Notes: generated from the letters alone by a model not told the origin. A stretch of DNA of 64,000 bases from Lutjanus erythropterus (GCA_020091685.1 CM034607.1:17475221-17539220), one strand, 5' to 3'; counted from the first letter of the stretch, positions 1 through 12,848 are shown. Numbers and translations are program-made.

Positions 1-446
1 GACAGCCACAGTCTGCCCTGTTGGGGAAGTTTTTTTGTGTGGGCTTATTCAAGCCTGTATAGGTCCTGGCTCAGACAGCAACTGGTGCATCCAACCAGCC
101 ATCCTGCTGCTCCCCTAAAGGCCTCCACCAGCACCTTGTCCCTGTGGACATTCAGATATGCAAGGATTAATGGGTGATTCTTATCTGCAGATACCGGGAG
201 TGTGTCTCTGGCCCAGGTTACAGCTGAATCAGTTCTCACTCTCTCTGCAGGTGTGACCAAATACACACTCAACACAAACTGTACAATCTCCTGCAGTGAT
301 TAGCTGTTACCAATCCCTCATTTGCATGAATGAAAGCAGACATGGCAGGTTTTTATCCTTAGTTTATTCAGGCTGCCAGCCTTTTTAAAGCATTTTCATT
401 TGAATGGCATCACAAAAAAAAATCAAACATATTCATACTGATCATC
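1..446. other. Unassigned flank
   Basis: No gene is recognised here. A 76-codon minus-strand frame (45-275) contains splice-like AG and GT dinucleotides, but its translation matches no family I know. It could be a chance ORF, a repeat fragment or an exon of a gene outside the window. Confidence 0.3.
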
Positions 447-1103
447 TTAAAGGGCCAGTGTGTAGGATTAAGTCGTCTCCACCAGTGAGCTTGCAGACTG
501 TAAACACTTTGCCTGATCCTTCCCTTACAAACATGCAGGAGAAGCTACAATGGCCATTAAACTTGCAAAAAAGTCTGTATCTATAGCCAGTGATTGGTTT
601 GTTCAATCTGGGCAACTGTAGAAACATGGTGGTGAAAAATGGAAGCCTCAGAGGAAGATGACCTGTGCCCTCTGTGTATATGAGGGGCTCATTCCAAGTT
701 CACAAAAATTTTGGCCCAATATTTGCCTTGCACAGTTTTATCAGCCTATATAGGTATCAGTGTATATGTGATCAGATAATATTTTACATAATGCAGCTTG
801 TTATTATTCTTTTTTTCCATAGGTTGCATTTTATATATATTTAATGCTTTCTATTATTTCAAATTGTTCTATTTGTGTGTTTTTTTAATATACATATATA
901 TTTCATAATTATTAAAAATACCTTCGAAATTTACTGTTTCAGGGCCCTGATATTGGTATATTGATATATAAATATTTAATTTCTTTACTCCCTAATATCA
1001 GTATTGGCATCATCCCCAAAAATTCAGTCGATCCCTAATTATATTCAGTTTCTGCCATAATCTGCAGATAAATCCCTGTAAATCTTACACACTGGACCTT
1101 TAA
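447..1103. mobile_element. TTAA-flanked MITE (657 bp)
   Basis: The left end reads TTAAAGGGCCAGTGTGTAGG and the right end is its inverted counterpart, ending CACTGGACCTTTAA. Both termini carry TTAA, the target duplicated by piggyBac-type transposases. There is no transposase ORF, so it is non-autonomous. The interior is AT-rich, with a short sequence (about 940-1020, GATATTGG/ATATCAGTATTGGC) that recurs near 29,870-30,070. Confidence 0.8.
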
Positions 1104-2372
1104 CCAGCATTAGCATGAGTAAACAGGGTCACATCACATCTTGTTGAACTGTTATTACAGGATTAAAGCTGATATGCATGTAAAATAAATATGAGCAGTC
1201 AAAACAGTTTATAAAAAAGGCTGAGCTATTGACTCGTGAAAACAAAAACACACAAATAAGAGGAGTGCTGCTAAAGCAATATTGGAAGTAATTGTAAAGT
1301 TAAATGATCTATAGCTATTACTATTACTATTATTATTATTATGCCTTACATGATAGTTTATAAAGTGTATTTTTCTCTGTACCCAGGAGTTTTTGAGACG
1401 GCTCTTTATTGTTTCTAGCTAAATTAACTAACGCACTGCAAGTTAACGAAGGAAAACATATATGACATACATAAATATTAAAACTTTAATCTCAGTAAAT
1501 CACTATAAAGTTATGGAGCTCCACATGAAACACAGAACTATTCTCCGATGATGGACAAAATCTTGATGTCCAGGGTCTCATTTTGGTCTATTTTAGGGGG
1601 CTTGAAAAAAGTTTGAAATGCCTGTTATGACCTTGCCTGACCTACTGTCTACTATATCACCCTTTCCCACAGCCGTACTACAGCTGTAGCTGTACTATTT
1701 ACACAGTTGAAACATTGATACAGCTAGTTGCTTGATGTTTGTAAGAGGACAAATACTTAACATGCAGTATTAGTGAAAATTTAGGGCAAATTTTATCATA
1801 AAGATAAATCAAGGACAGCTCTAAATTCCTCATTAGTCAGATTGTACAAATACCAACAGCCAAAATGTATCTGAAATAAAAATACTATACAAACACAGTG
1901 AACACATGCACATACACTTGTTACACAATGCAGTATTCTGAGAAAAATGTCCTCTTATAAACACACCCAGCCCTCAGGGGTACACATGGGGACCAAACCA
2001 AAAATGATAGGGGCACAGAGAGAGAAAAAAAAAACCTCTTGTCGTCACAAATCGATGAGTCACTGCTCTGCTGTCCTCTGTCCTCGTCCGTTTGTCCTTT
2101 GCACGTCTTGTCTTCACTGTGGCTGCTCTCTGAGTGAAGACAGACAGAATTTTAACATGGACAGATGAGGTTTGTGAGCAGAATTGCAATACAAAGGAGG
2201 GATGTTAAAAGTGAATCACATTGTGTGTTGGGTGCTGTTGCTCACTCCTGCCACCAGAGGTTACTGTTGCACCAACAGACTTGGTGAACACACTGACACA
2301 TTTACATGCACACACTTAAACTGATGCAGTCACGCTAAATTCTCTTGTTCTCTAACACCTACATGCACAAAC
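1104..2372. other. Non-coding, includes probable cd164l2 3' UTR
   Basis: No gene is seen. The part just below 2373 is expected to be the 3' UTR of the minus-strand cd164l2 gene. I could not place its polyadenylation site. The short ORFs at 1947-2189 oppose each other and have no family resemblance. Confidence 0.4.
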
Positions 2373-5199
2373 TCACATGGGGTCATAGCTGCTCTGCTCT
2401 TTGGATTTGAGGAAGCGCATGGCAAAGAAGCCGCCCGCCTGAACACACAATACCAGTATGATACCTCCGATGAAACTGGACATGTCAAACTTGGCCTGAG
2501 AGAACTCTGGAGATGAGGTGGTACTGCCTCCATCACCTGCAGGGGAATAAATAGAATGGTTTACAGTGAAATCACATAAAAGCAGGACAGGGTGTGAAAG
2601 GAGGGAGTGTCAGGCTTTTTTCTGAGAAAGCAGTGAAAGGGTGGCATTAGAGAACATTTTACTCAGCTCTTATGGGAATAATAAATGTCTGACGCAAGAG
2701 AGAGGGGAGGGGGTGGAAGAGGGCGCTGCTGGCGTAGAGACGATATAATTTACCTGAGTCACCTTCACCTCCTCCATCAGCTCCTGTCTCCACAACTGGG
2801 AAAAAATAAAACATACAAAAGAAGGAATTGAGGCTGCAGGAAAAATAGCTTCTTTTTTTTTTTTAAAGATATATATATATTTTTTTCCATTTTTAGAATG
2901 AACAAGAACAGAGTCCAGTTAGCAAAAATTTGCTTCCCGTTTCATTTTGGTTCTAAGAATGTTAATTAAATGTTCCTGCATAATGTTCCATAGATGTTAA
3001 AATGGCAAGTTTTTCTGATATAAAATCAATGTTTTTGTTATGCTCCCAGTACGTTCTGGGAAGGTTGGTCAAAGGTTCCAGGAAGGTTACTTGCACATTT
3101 CCTCTAAACTTTCTCTAGATGTTAAAACAGCATGTTTTTCCTCTGTTTCCAGAACGTTCTAGAAAGCTTAGTTAAAAGTTTGAGGTAGGTAGGAATGTTC
3201 CAAGTTTTTCTGACGTAAAATCAATATTATTTTTATGTTATTAGAACATTCTTGGAAGGTTAGCTGACTGTTCCAGGTATGTTACTTGAAGATTTCCCCT
3301 TAAATTTCCTGGATATTAAAATGGCAAGTTTTTACTACATGAAAACGTTATTGATACATTTCTAGAGCGTTCTGGAAGGTTGGTCGATTTCCTTGAACAG
3401 TCCCCTTAACGTTCCCTAAATGTTAAAAATAACAAGTTTTTCTGATGTAAAATCAACATTATTGTTGCATTATTGAAAATTCTTGGAAGGTTAGCTGAAT
3501 GTTCATGAAAGGTGACTTAAATTTCTGTTCCCTGTCAACGTTCCCAGACATTGAGTTCTTTCTAACATAAAACTAATGCTGTGGTTACATTCCCATAATG
3601 TTCTTTGAAGCTTTGTTGAATATGTTACAATATAATGTTCCCTGGACGTTACAACAGCTATTTTTTTCTGATGCACAACCAACGTTATTGTTTTTGTTCC
3701 CATTAAGTTCTGGGAAAGTTAGTTGAATGTTCCAGGAAGGTTACTTGAACATTTACCTGTAACGTTCCCTAGATGTAAAAACAGCAAATTTGCCCTTCTT
3801 GGAAAAAAGACATTAATGATATGTTTCCAGAAAGGTAGCTGGAACATTCCAAGTAGTTACATTGAGTAATATTGAGGTTATGTTCCCATAAAGTTCTGGG
3901 AAGGTTTGTTGAATTTTCCCTTCAACATTCCTTACATGTTACTACTGTAAAGCTAAAGTGAAAATTACAATCCTAGGAAAAAAAACTGTACTTATTAGAA
4001 CATTGTGGGAGGGTTATTTAAAAGGCTTCTGATGAGAAACCTCAGAGAAACGTTATTAACATTACTCTCAAAAGACTTCATGTTATTATTAGAATGTTTT
4101 GAAAATGTTGCATCGAACAAAGCATTCAAAAAAGTTATGAGAGTGTTATGGGGGTGTTAGCTGGAAAGTATATCAAAGCTGCTCTGCAGGGTGCAGTGCA
4201 ACATCACATGTACATTAAGGTTCACAGAGCCAGTATAGAACAATTTGTGCAGAGAAATATCTTAATGTGTTCATTTTGGTGTGCTTTGTCTGCTACCTGT
4301 GCACAGTTCAGACACTCTGGTCCAGCTGCAGTTCATGCCGTTATCTGCTGAGTTCCCGTCATCAGTCACACACATGCCTGTATCATTACCTGAGACACAA
4401 AAAACAAGTATTTTAGTGTGTGTGTGTGAGTGTTTAAGTGTGTGTGTATCATGTGTATGTTCCTGGCATACTAAATAATTCAGTCATCTTGTACAAACCA
4501 GGGAAGCTTATGTTACAGCAGCTTTGATGATTGAATTACTATCAGAGGTCAGGTGTGTATGTGTGTGTGCGTGTGTGTGTGCGCGTGTGTGTCACCATTT
4601 GGACAAAGTCTCCAGACACAGCCTGTCAGGTTGAGCATGGATTCTCCAACACACAGGTCACATGACTCGGCCTGAGAACAATCTGTAGGAAGCACAAAAC
4701 ATGGCAATCAATTGGAAGTGTCACTCAAACCAACTGATTGGCCGACGAACAATCATCTTCCCACAGAAATATTTCAGCAGCTTATTATTGCAAGACATCC
4801 TACGAGTCTGGACAATGTCTGAATAGACAAAAGTGAGTAGGCAAAATTGAAGAGTATGCCAAAAAATAGATAACAGATTCTCAGACACCTCTCACATTTA
4901 TGCTTATTGTCAGCTTGTAAGAAATACAGAGGGACAAGTCATCATCACAGGTACTATGAGGAGAGATGTTGTGAAGGAAAGAGGTCAAATAATATCGCAA
5001 ACAAGGAGACAGCAGATGTGTAAAAATTAAGAAACACCAACAGGTTTCTTACAAGACCAAAATATGTTGATATGGTCGGTAATAAGAAAACAAATATAAG
5101 AATTGAGGATGGACCCATACCTGACTGTGAGTACACCGAAGGCACCACTGCAAGAAGCAGTAATGTGGAGCAAAGGACCTTAAATGCCAGCTGCTGCAT
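2373..5199 (-). CDS. cd164l2: CD164 sialomucin-like 2 (CD164L2)
   Basis: Type I membrane protein of the endolyn/CD164 family, 154 aa, from exons 5199-5121, 4682-4596, 4389-4297, 2795-2754 and 2536-2373 (465 nt, all joins in frame). The ATG at 5199 opens a hydrophobic signal peptide of about 25 residues ending SVYSQS. A Cys-rich segment follows (DCSQAESCDLCVGESMLNLT, then CVWRLC and CSWTRVSELC), as in the CD164 ectodomain. A Gly/Ser/Thr stretch suited to O-glycosylation leads to one transmembrane helix (FDMSSFIGGIILVLCVQAGG) and a short tail, FLKSKEQSSYDPM. The FIGG-VLVL-VQA helix is the family hallmark. I chose CD164L2 over CD164 because gpr3 lies next door head-to-head, as in human. An in-frame Met 12 codons upstream is possible but would precede the signal peptide. 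Intron 3 is filled by a tandem array. Molecular function is poorly known. Confidence 0.88.
2940..4140. repeat. Degenerate tandem array, unit about 110 bp
   Basis: A motif close to GTTCTGGGAAGGTTAGTTGA recurs near 3049, 3152, 3243, 3366, 3475, 3591, 3698, 3889 and 3997. Intervening blocks such as AACGTTCCCTAGATGTTAAA and TTTTTCTGATGTAAAATCAA also recur. Spacing is about 90-125 bp (one gap is two units), giving roughly ten diverged copies. It fills the intron between cd164l2 exons 4 and 3. Confidence 0.82.
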
Positions 5200-6871
5200 C
5201 CTGACAGCCACAGAGCACCAATACCTGCAACTCACAGCTGGAAACTATGGTGCTCTGAGAAGAATTAGTATCAGTAAAAGAAGTTTCCAATAGAAATATC
5301 GTTGGTAAGTCCTCAACGGGGTATCCGATAGTTGCAAATAGAGATATGGCTCCTGGCTAGGACACGGAGGGAAAGACAGAAAGACAGAAGACACAGAGAT
5401 CTGTGTAACATGAGCGACACCCAAACTTGGTTTCCTGGCAACAAACTGGCCCACCTTTACCCTCCTGAAATACACACCAGTTTGGACACAGTGACACCTG
5501 TTTAGTTCAGCAGGCAATGCACGCACACACACCTGCATTCACACATATGTCCTCCAGACACCATAAATAATACTGGGACAAATGGGAATACCAACTGCGC
5601 AGGGTCCCAAATTAAGGAAGAACACAAGATAAATTAGTTGCAATTTATCTGCAATCAACTAACCTTTGTAGGTTCCACCTGTAGTAGTAGATAATTTACT
5701 AATTAGCTAACAGTAGCTAACAGTATTGTTGAGCACCATGAATGTCTGAACCAAATTTCATGGTTACCCATCAAATAGTTGTTGAGATATTTCAGTATGG
5801 ACTGTGACAGACAGCCAGACATCACGAGCCCTAAAGCACTCACTGCTATCATGGCTAAAAATATATCCCTGTTACACAATATGTTTCTGAGTCTTTTCTT
5901 GAGAAATGCTGGCAACTCTCACCTCTGAGCCTCTAGAATCCTTGAAATTTAACAACCTGAGAAGGAAAAACCACTCTTTAGTCAAGCCGATCACAAGTCC
6001 AGGGCGTAACCTTGACAAGAATTCTCCAGTAGCTTCATTTTAACTGCTCACAAGCCAAATAAAGAGTGTTATGGGACATAAATTAGAATCTGAAGCAGTC
6101 ACTTTTGCTGTGTTTCATGCGAATACTAAAACAAATACGTTCTAAGGAAAAAGTTTAGTTTAACAGGAAAAGTTTGATTAAAACAGTTTATCTGGGTGCT
6201 CATTGTACTCAGATATGTTCGATCCATGTGTCTCACATTAATGTCAATTAAGACAGCTCTAAATATACCGTGTGAGTGAACACACGTTGACGTTGGTGTC
6301 AGAACCCGTGTGAACTATTTACAGTAGACAGCCTGTACGTCAACCGTCTATCACCTATTGTTAACACCTCAAATGTGTCACTGACAGAGCTGCATAATCA
6401 CTTGTCAGTCCTTTCAAACACAAATGATCTGCCTGGTGACAAACAACTTCAGACAAGGTTATGTAGTCCATATGAAGCATGATTCACTGCAACGCTTTCA
6501 GCTAGCTGTACTTTATATACGAATGAGACGAGAGCAAGAGTGAAATCTGAAAAGAAAGCAGTCTTGATGAAGTTTGAGACACAAGACATAACCTGAATGT
6601 ACAGAATATATAGCTTATGGTTACAATACAGAAGGTCTGAACAAAGATATTATTGATATTGACTGAGTAAACTGATGTCTTAAAAGGGAAATTCGCTCCC
6701 AAATCAAAAATACATATCTCTCCTCTGGTCTGTAGTGCATCTTGATTGATTGACTCCAGATGTTGTCTACTGTAGACTCTAAGATACTATAAAAAAAAGT
6801 ATAAAACCATTAATTAATTAATTAATTAATTAATACCATCAGCTGTTAGTTTGAGATTAAGGAGCATGATA
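5200..6871. other. Intergenic, upstream of cd164l2
   Basis: This is the cd164l2 promoter side of the head-to-head interval with gpr3. I see no gene, TATA box or strong CpG cluster. Short ORFs are chance. Part near 6680-6710 resembles the TTAA-MITE end found at 6872. Confidence 0.4.
6809..6835. repeat. (TTAA)n microsatellite
   Basis: Uninterrupted TTAA tetranucleotide repeats. Confidence 0.95.
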
Positions 6872-7945
6872 TTAAAGTGACAGTTCACCCAAATCAACCA
6901 GACCTGAAGTGTTAGTTGTATATCTATAGATTGTTTTGGTGTGAGTTGCAGAGATTTGGAGATATTGGCTGTAGAGATGTCTGCCCTCTCTCTAATATAA
7001 TGGGACTAGATGGCATTCAGCTTGTGATGCTCAATGTGCCAAAACCACACGTTTGAAAAACTCAGCAGTAGCATCCAAAAACGACCAGGTTGCTCAATAT
7101 AATTCACAGACCCAATTGTGAGCAGTTTATGTAGATAATAATTTTCCAAGAGAGTCAGCTTCAATCATTGGTTCCACACATAGAATGTATTGTTTTCTTT
7201 CTATTTGGCTGCACCGTGTTGTACAGCTCTGGGTTCAGACACCAGCATTACCAGCTTCTCCAATCTGTGTGCATCTGTGGTCGGCAACCGCTTCTTACCC
7301 TACAATTAAAACCACTTCCTCTCTTCCTCTCATTGAACAGACTGGAGGTTGCGAGTTATCATGTGCTGTGTGTGCTAATGTACCATTTCTCATAACTACT
7401 TTAATTACTAACATTACAGTAAGTTTTTTTATTCCTATGTTTAAAATTTGTATTTCAAAGCTAAATAGTCCTACTAATCACAGCACAACAGTCATACCAT
7501 ACAAATATTATATAAAGCTTCCATACTTTATTATTTAAGTCCTCAGAAGAAATTGCGCCTGTATTGTACATCTATTCTCAGAGAGAGAATCATGAATGTA
7601 TCATGAAAAATACCTTTATTTTTATGATTTTTTTTTATTCAAATAATATCATAACTTATTAAGTAGGCTAAACTGTTAAAAACAAACAAACAAACAAAAA
7701 AAACTATGCTACATATAAAATAAAATAAAGCCTGTTTAAGAATACTCTTCAAACAGTTGGTTAACTGTTAACAGTTTTAACAGTTATACAAACCTGTGTT
7801 GTAAAATGGTACAGAAATTAAATTAACCTTGCAAAAAATAAAAAGTAGGCCACATACAAAGGAAAACATGCCCCTCCTCTAGAAACGTCCCTGCACTACA
7901 GGTAGGAGTGTGTATTTTTGATTTTGGGGTGACCTGCCCCTTTAA
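6872..7945. mobile_element. TTAA-flanked MITE (about 1.07 kb)
   Basis: The left end TTAAAGTGACAGTTCACCC is the imperfect inverse of the right end, GGGGTGACCTGCCCCTTTAA. TTAA sits at both borders and no transposase frame remains. The terminal motif differs from the 447-1103 element but shares the TTAAAG start, so it is a second family with the same target site. Confidence 0.75.
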
Positions 7946-8943
7946 AGCCCGATTGATCACTTTGTGTAATGGTGATGTGGCAATAAAAGAACAGACAAAA
8001 AGGGCTCAGAGTGTGTTCTTCAAAAACGGCTCCATGAGCTACAACCTTGTACACGAACATGCAAATGCAGCAGCACAAAAACTACTTGTGCTTTGACCTT
8101 CAAAGTGTTGCTTTGTAATGTAGATGCACTGAGTCATGCAGCAGCTCAGGGCAGAGCCCTTCACATCAAGTGCACTGAGCTCAAAATCACGACACAGATT
8201 TTCAGCTTTTGTGCAGTGGATTCCACCATCACCATCACCATCACCTCCTCTTCCTCTCACACCGACGTGGCTCATGTACTCCCACATCTCATATGCTCCC
8301 TCACACATTGTCTGGGTACATCTGTGCATCTCTGCAGGGTGGCTGCTTTGTGTGTTGGCGGTGTACTAACAAAAAAGAAAAAAAAAAAAGAAGGAAAGAA
8401 AAAAACGCAAAGGGATATTCCGCAGTCCTGTCGAACACGACTTCCTCCTCCACTGATGCTCCTACAAAAATCAATACACCAGCGACAAATAAGCGGATAT
8501 AAAGCTGCAATTTACAGCCAACGGGGGCGAGACGACTCGATAGTATTGGTACAAATGCCCATGTGTGATATAACTGAGCAGAAGACGTTAGTGCAACGGA
8601 GTAGAAAGAGGAATCCATCACAGTGTGTAGTGTTTTAGACGAGAGAAATCACCTGGATATATTGAGCAAGTAAAATTCCTTGTATAATATTTCTTCAGTT
8701 TATTTTATGCTTTGTTTTATTTTTGTATGATGTCTGTAATTCTGTCCAGTTCAACAAATGCACAAAACATATTGAATTACAATACTGTGACAAATTAAAA
8801 ATACTTGCTCATTAAATAAATTGTATCAAAATAAAATACAAACATTATTGTGTGTCTCAGGTGTTTTGATCTTAGGTGTGTTGAGTCTTCATCTGGACCT
8901 TATTTATTTATCTAATTTTGGTGTATTTAACTGTGTATTTAGG

Positions 8944-8988
<45 letters not shown>
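8944..8988. repeat. (CTAT)n microsatellite
   Basis: About eleven CTAT units, followed by imperfect TTTATATATCTAT copies. Confidence 0.95.
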
Positions 8989-10049
8989 TTATATATCTAT
9001 CTATTAAAATACAAATATTTTGTCATATGTAAATACATAAATACAATCAATGTTACTATTTACTCTCAACATGGCTCTGACTAGTTTAAAACATTCAAAA
9101 GGTAACTAAAATAATCAATAATGTTTGAAAAATAATTTTGATATTGGTCTCAGAGTCTGTGTCCAGTTTTAGAATAAAATGGCATATTAAATAATGTATT
9201 TCAAGTATTTTAAATACACGAATACAAGATAAAGTATTTTCTAGCAAATTATATCTTTTTTCTGCCCAGCAAAATTAAATACATATTTTAAACAGATTTA
9301 ACTGATATGCTGCCCATCTCTGAGGGTCCATGACAAGACAGAATAAAACCACAGCAATTCATCAGTCAAAAAGCTAACCTTCTAAAATATGTGAGTCAGA
9401 TATAATGGTTTTTCAGCGTTATCATCAAACTTGTCCTGAAAAATGGGCCACGGCCAAAACAGATCTCTTCAGGTGAGATATAATATAACAGCTGTTATTT
9501 GGAAGGTGACACGTGTTGCACTTCAGATGCTCTAACCAGTGACGTAGGAGGGGTTTATCAGCAGGAAGAGTGTCCTAATATGGCTCGAGCAGGACGAGAT
9601 TCCCTCACCAACCCCCTCCTCTCCTATCAGCGCATTGATATGCGCGACCACGTAGTCAACTGTTCAGCCCATCCTGCAGCACCCACGCTCACTATCAAAC
9701 CGGGGAAGCCTTGAATTCCCTGCTGCTGTTGTTATGGTGCTGCAGGAGGAGTCAGGGGGGCTGTGTTTCTGTGACTTCAATTAAAAGACAAATGAATGCA
9801 TTAGATAACAAACAAATTAATTGACATTCCTGCTTTTGTTTGACTGCAGGAAACCCCTCATAACTCAGATTCTCTAAAGGCAGATGCTACCAGTGATACT
9901 AATTAAGACATGTGGGCTCTGTTATATTAAATGGCAGGGGCAGATTTAGTCATTTTGGGACCTGAGGCAAACAGGTATGAGGCACTCCACATCCCTTGTT
10001 TCCCTTCTTTTCAATACTTTAAGAAATAATAAGTCATAAATTATACCTT

Positions 10050-10350
10050 TGTTTATGGTGGAGTGCAGTAGATGACCTAAGTGGATACTTCTGTATCTCT
10101 TGACAGAAGGCAGCAGGGTGAACAGGCTATGGCTCGGGTGGGTATTGTCCAGTTTTATTGTCCCGTTTTTTGTTGTTTTATCCTATAAAAATAAACTTTA
10201 ATTTATAGTGGAGTGCTGAGGATGAATTAAGCATTCTCAGAGCCTGAGGGAAGAAGCTGCTCTGTAGTGTGATGGTACGGCAGTGGATACTTCTGTATCT
10301 CTTGGCAGACAGCAGCAGGTTGAAAAGGTTGTGGCTGAGTGGCTTTTGTC
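10050..10350. repeat. Duplicated repeat block
   Basis: The string GTGGATACTTCTGTATCTCT occurs at 10081 and again at 10283. Each copy is preceded by TGGAGTGC and followed by a diverged GGCAGCAGGGTGAACAGGCT-like tract. This indicates two side-by-side copies of an interspersed element of about 200 bp, possibly from a retroelement 3' region. Confidence 0.55.
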
Positions 10351-10559
10351 TTTTAGAGCCCTACGACTACCTCCCTTTTCAGCATCACAGAGGTGACTCA
10401 TTTTTGCAGATGCACAGTAAAGAGTAGTCCAAATTAGTAGAGAGACGCTGAGAGACACTGGGACACTTAGAAATTTAGCATTATAATGCAATTTTAGTGG
10501 ATGGATTTTTAGAAGGATGTAATTACTCAGTGAAACACAAAAAAATAAACAAAAAACAT

Positions 10560-10810
10560 TAGCAAAATACAAGATAACTAGCTAGATAATGATTGAGGTA
10601 GATTAGCTAACTAGTTAGCTAGTGTTTTGCTAACCCTGGCTATCAGATGTCAGGCCTAACTAGTGATTAATGTAGATTAGCAAGCTACAAGCAGCTAGCT
10701 AGAACAGGAGAGGAGAAAGCTGACTGAGGTTCTGCAGAGTATCAAGCTTGCTCGACTGTTATTGGAGCAAAGAGCAGAAAAGGGACAGACAGGGAAGGGT
10801 CAGTTGTAAA
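10560..10810. repeat. Interspersed repeat, one of three copies
   Basis: Sequence rich in AGCTAACTAGTTAGCTAG, followed by GACTGAGGTTCTGCAGAGTATC and GGAGCAAAGAGCAGAAAAG. Related copies lie at about 36830-37100 and 53760-54080, where the same order of motifs (GCTAGTTAGCTAG, then AAGTTGACTGAGGTACCAAG) is seen. No coding capacity. Confidence 0.6.
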
Positions 10811-11699
10811 CCTTTGTGTAATGTTACCCCATGACTAGCACAGTATTATGTTTTGTGACACTGTATCAATTCTCAAAATCACTGTGTTGTCATACAGGCA
10901 AAGATTCACGTCAGTTGCCCATCTTAAGTTGTGTTCAAGCCCCTGACTGCTAGTTAAATGTAAACATCCATCTCCACTGTTCAGATTGCATAAAAAAAAC
11001 AAACTTCTTAAACTCAGATTTTATGCTTTTTGTGGCATGTTCTTTATGCTAAGCTTATGTTCCTAATTTTCCTATGATTAAATTTAAAAAACACAAATAT
11101 ATCACCTTGCTTACAGTATTGTATTGGCATCAGCCATATTGTTATATTTCATATTAATATGACTGCACTGAAAGGGGTCAATTTAGGGCTATTTGATCAT
11201 ATGTGAAATATGATTAAAATTCCAAATGCTCTAATACCATTATTATCACTAATGATAATAATATGTATACAAAAAATAAATAAATAAAAATAAATAGAAG
11301 GGAAGAGGCAATTATGTCACAAAAGTGGATGGTGGTGGACAGATTCTACATCAAGTTTTTGTTTCACACAGATGGTTGTTGCTCTGCAGGACATCTCCCC
11401 ATGAGTCATCCTGTCCTGATGCCTTTCAGCACCGTGGACAGCTCCAGCAGCCCTGAGCTCTGTCCCCACAGCCCCCCCCCCCCCGAGCCCTGCCCAGCAC
11501 AAAACAATATTCTCTCATTCATTCAACCAGGCCCCTGGGCCTGATTGACAAAATCCGCGTGTGTGTGTTAGAGGAGAGAGCAGGAGGGGGTCTATCGGTG
11601 GCCATTATTTACCAGAAATGAGAGCAGGAGTGAACCGCAGTGGGAGGGGCGAAAGAGATGCCGCATTTTTCTGAATGAAATTACTCCATATACATCCCC

Positions 11700-11890
11700 C
11701 CCCTCCTCCCTACTCTCCCTGCATCCTCAATGCTCGCACCTGATTGGTCGAACCTCCCAGTCATTGACGTCAGGCAGCCTCTCTTGTGGATGAGTCCGCG
11801 CGCAAGAGCATCCATTCTGCCTCCCATAACCGCTCCGAGGAGACTGTAGAAGAAGAAGAAGAAGAAGAGATGCAAGCGACGCCAATTGAG
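11700..11890 (+). promoter_or_regulatory. gpr3: Probable gpr3 promoter
   Basis: GC-richer DNA lies just upstream of the inferred leader exon. It contains an inverted CCAAT box (ATTGG, 11742-11746) and, 18 bp further on, a full palindromic CRE. No TATA box is evident. Assignment rests on position upstream of a good splice donor at 12064 that would feed the gpr3 coding exon. The start site itself cannot be fixed from sequence. Confidence 0.5.
11765..11772. promoter_or_regulatory. Consensus CRE (TGACGTCA)
   Basis: Perfect 8-bp CREB/ATF palindrome inside the probable gpr3 promoter. GPR3 raises cAMP, so feedback is conceivable; that is inference. Confidence 0.6.
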
Positions 11891-12064
11891 AGTTTATAGG
11901 ACAACTTTAATGAAGACAGACTGGGACTGTCCTCCTTATTTAAACTGGTTCCCTGCATCATCACCGCGGACAGCATCACAGCATCTCCATCACTTGGATC
12001 TTATAAGGAGCGAGGACCAATCTGTCCAACTCTTGCAAAGGAATCACAGAATCGTGCTAATAAG
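11850..12064 (+). other. gpr3: gpr3 non-coding leader exon (5' end uncertain)
   Basis: The segment ends at a strong donor, AATAAG|GTAAGA. It pairs with the acceptor CTGTCTCAG|GTGG at 13808/13809, 26 nt before the gpr3 start codon. A 5' non-coding exon before a single coding exon is the usual structure of GPR3. The left boundary is a guess. It contains an AUG at 11910. Confidence 0.5.
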
Positions 12065-12840
12065 GTAAGACGGACGCTCCATTACGTGAATGTATATGTG
12101 TCTGTGCGATGCATGCGTGTTCATGTGTGCGTGCATGTCTTGGGGACATCCTCCGTGGTGCAGTGAACCTGCAACTGTATTATACAACAGGGAGCTCCAC
12201 ACCAGGAGGTGGGATATACCTCCTCACCGTGAGACGTGACAGGGCAGGGGGAGGACGAAAGACTCCTTCAAACACCCTCCTCTCGCACGAGCAAAATTAA
12301 AATAATTGTACAATAACAGTCATGTATCGCCGCTGAAATGTTTTTAGTAGGCATAGAGTACATTTTGACATCTACTAAAGTACAAATAGATGACACAGCA
12401 GAGAGCATCTGAAGCGCTCAACATGCGAATTCCTTAAATATTCTAATTAAAAGCACAGGACTTCTAATTAAAGACACGAGATACTGAATGGTACATGCAC
12501 AGTCTGTCCCTGTAGATGGACATTATGTTTGGACATTAACGATAGGGAAACCTTAGATCTGGCCGTGCGTTTACAGAATTAAACAGTCACATTAGAAATT
12601 ATATTAAAGATGTCTGGAATCGTGTGCAGAATAAAACCCTAGGGATGGACAGCGACAGCCAATGAGAACTCGGATTTACAGCGACGTGCTAAAAAAAAAA
12701 AACTATATTAATGACACCTTAAATGATAAATGAAAGCCTGGTGATGCATCGGTGCGTTGATAACTCCTTCCTATCGCGTTGCGTTAAGTGTTCTATTGAT
12801 TGACTGTGATTTACGTGACTTCCCGCAAGAATACAGATGG

Positions 12841-12848
12841 TGACGTCA
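12841..12848. promoter_or_regulatory. Second consensus CRE (TGACGTCA)
   Basis: An identical perfect CRE lies in the inferred first intron of gpr3, 1.08 kb after the promoter copy. Confidence 0.5.

Larger units (their letters stand above)
7946..11313. other. Intergenic between cd164l2 and gpr3
   Basis: No gene is recognised. The stretch holds a (CTAT)n array, two duplicated repeat blocks near 10050-10350, a repeat also found twice elsewhere (10560-10810), and AT-rich spacer. A GC-richer patch at 9490-9720 stands out from its surroundings and could be regulatory, but I have no motif to support that. Confidence 0.4.

Noticed and set aside
2940-4140. CRISPR-like array
   Set aside because: Units are about 110 bp, diverged and without unique spacers; this is a eukaryotic intron tandem repeat.
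8093-8638. 181-codon plus-strand ORF
   Set aside because: Contains an A-rich tract and a CACCAT microsatellite, has opposing ORFs, no domain, no splice context and no family resemblance.
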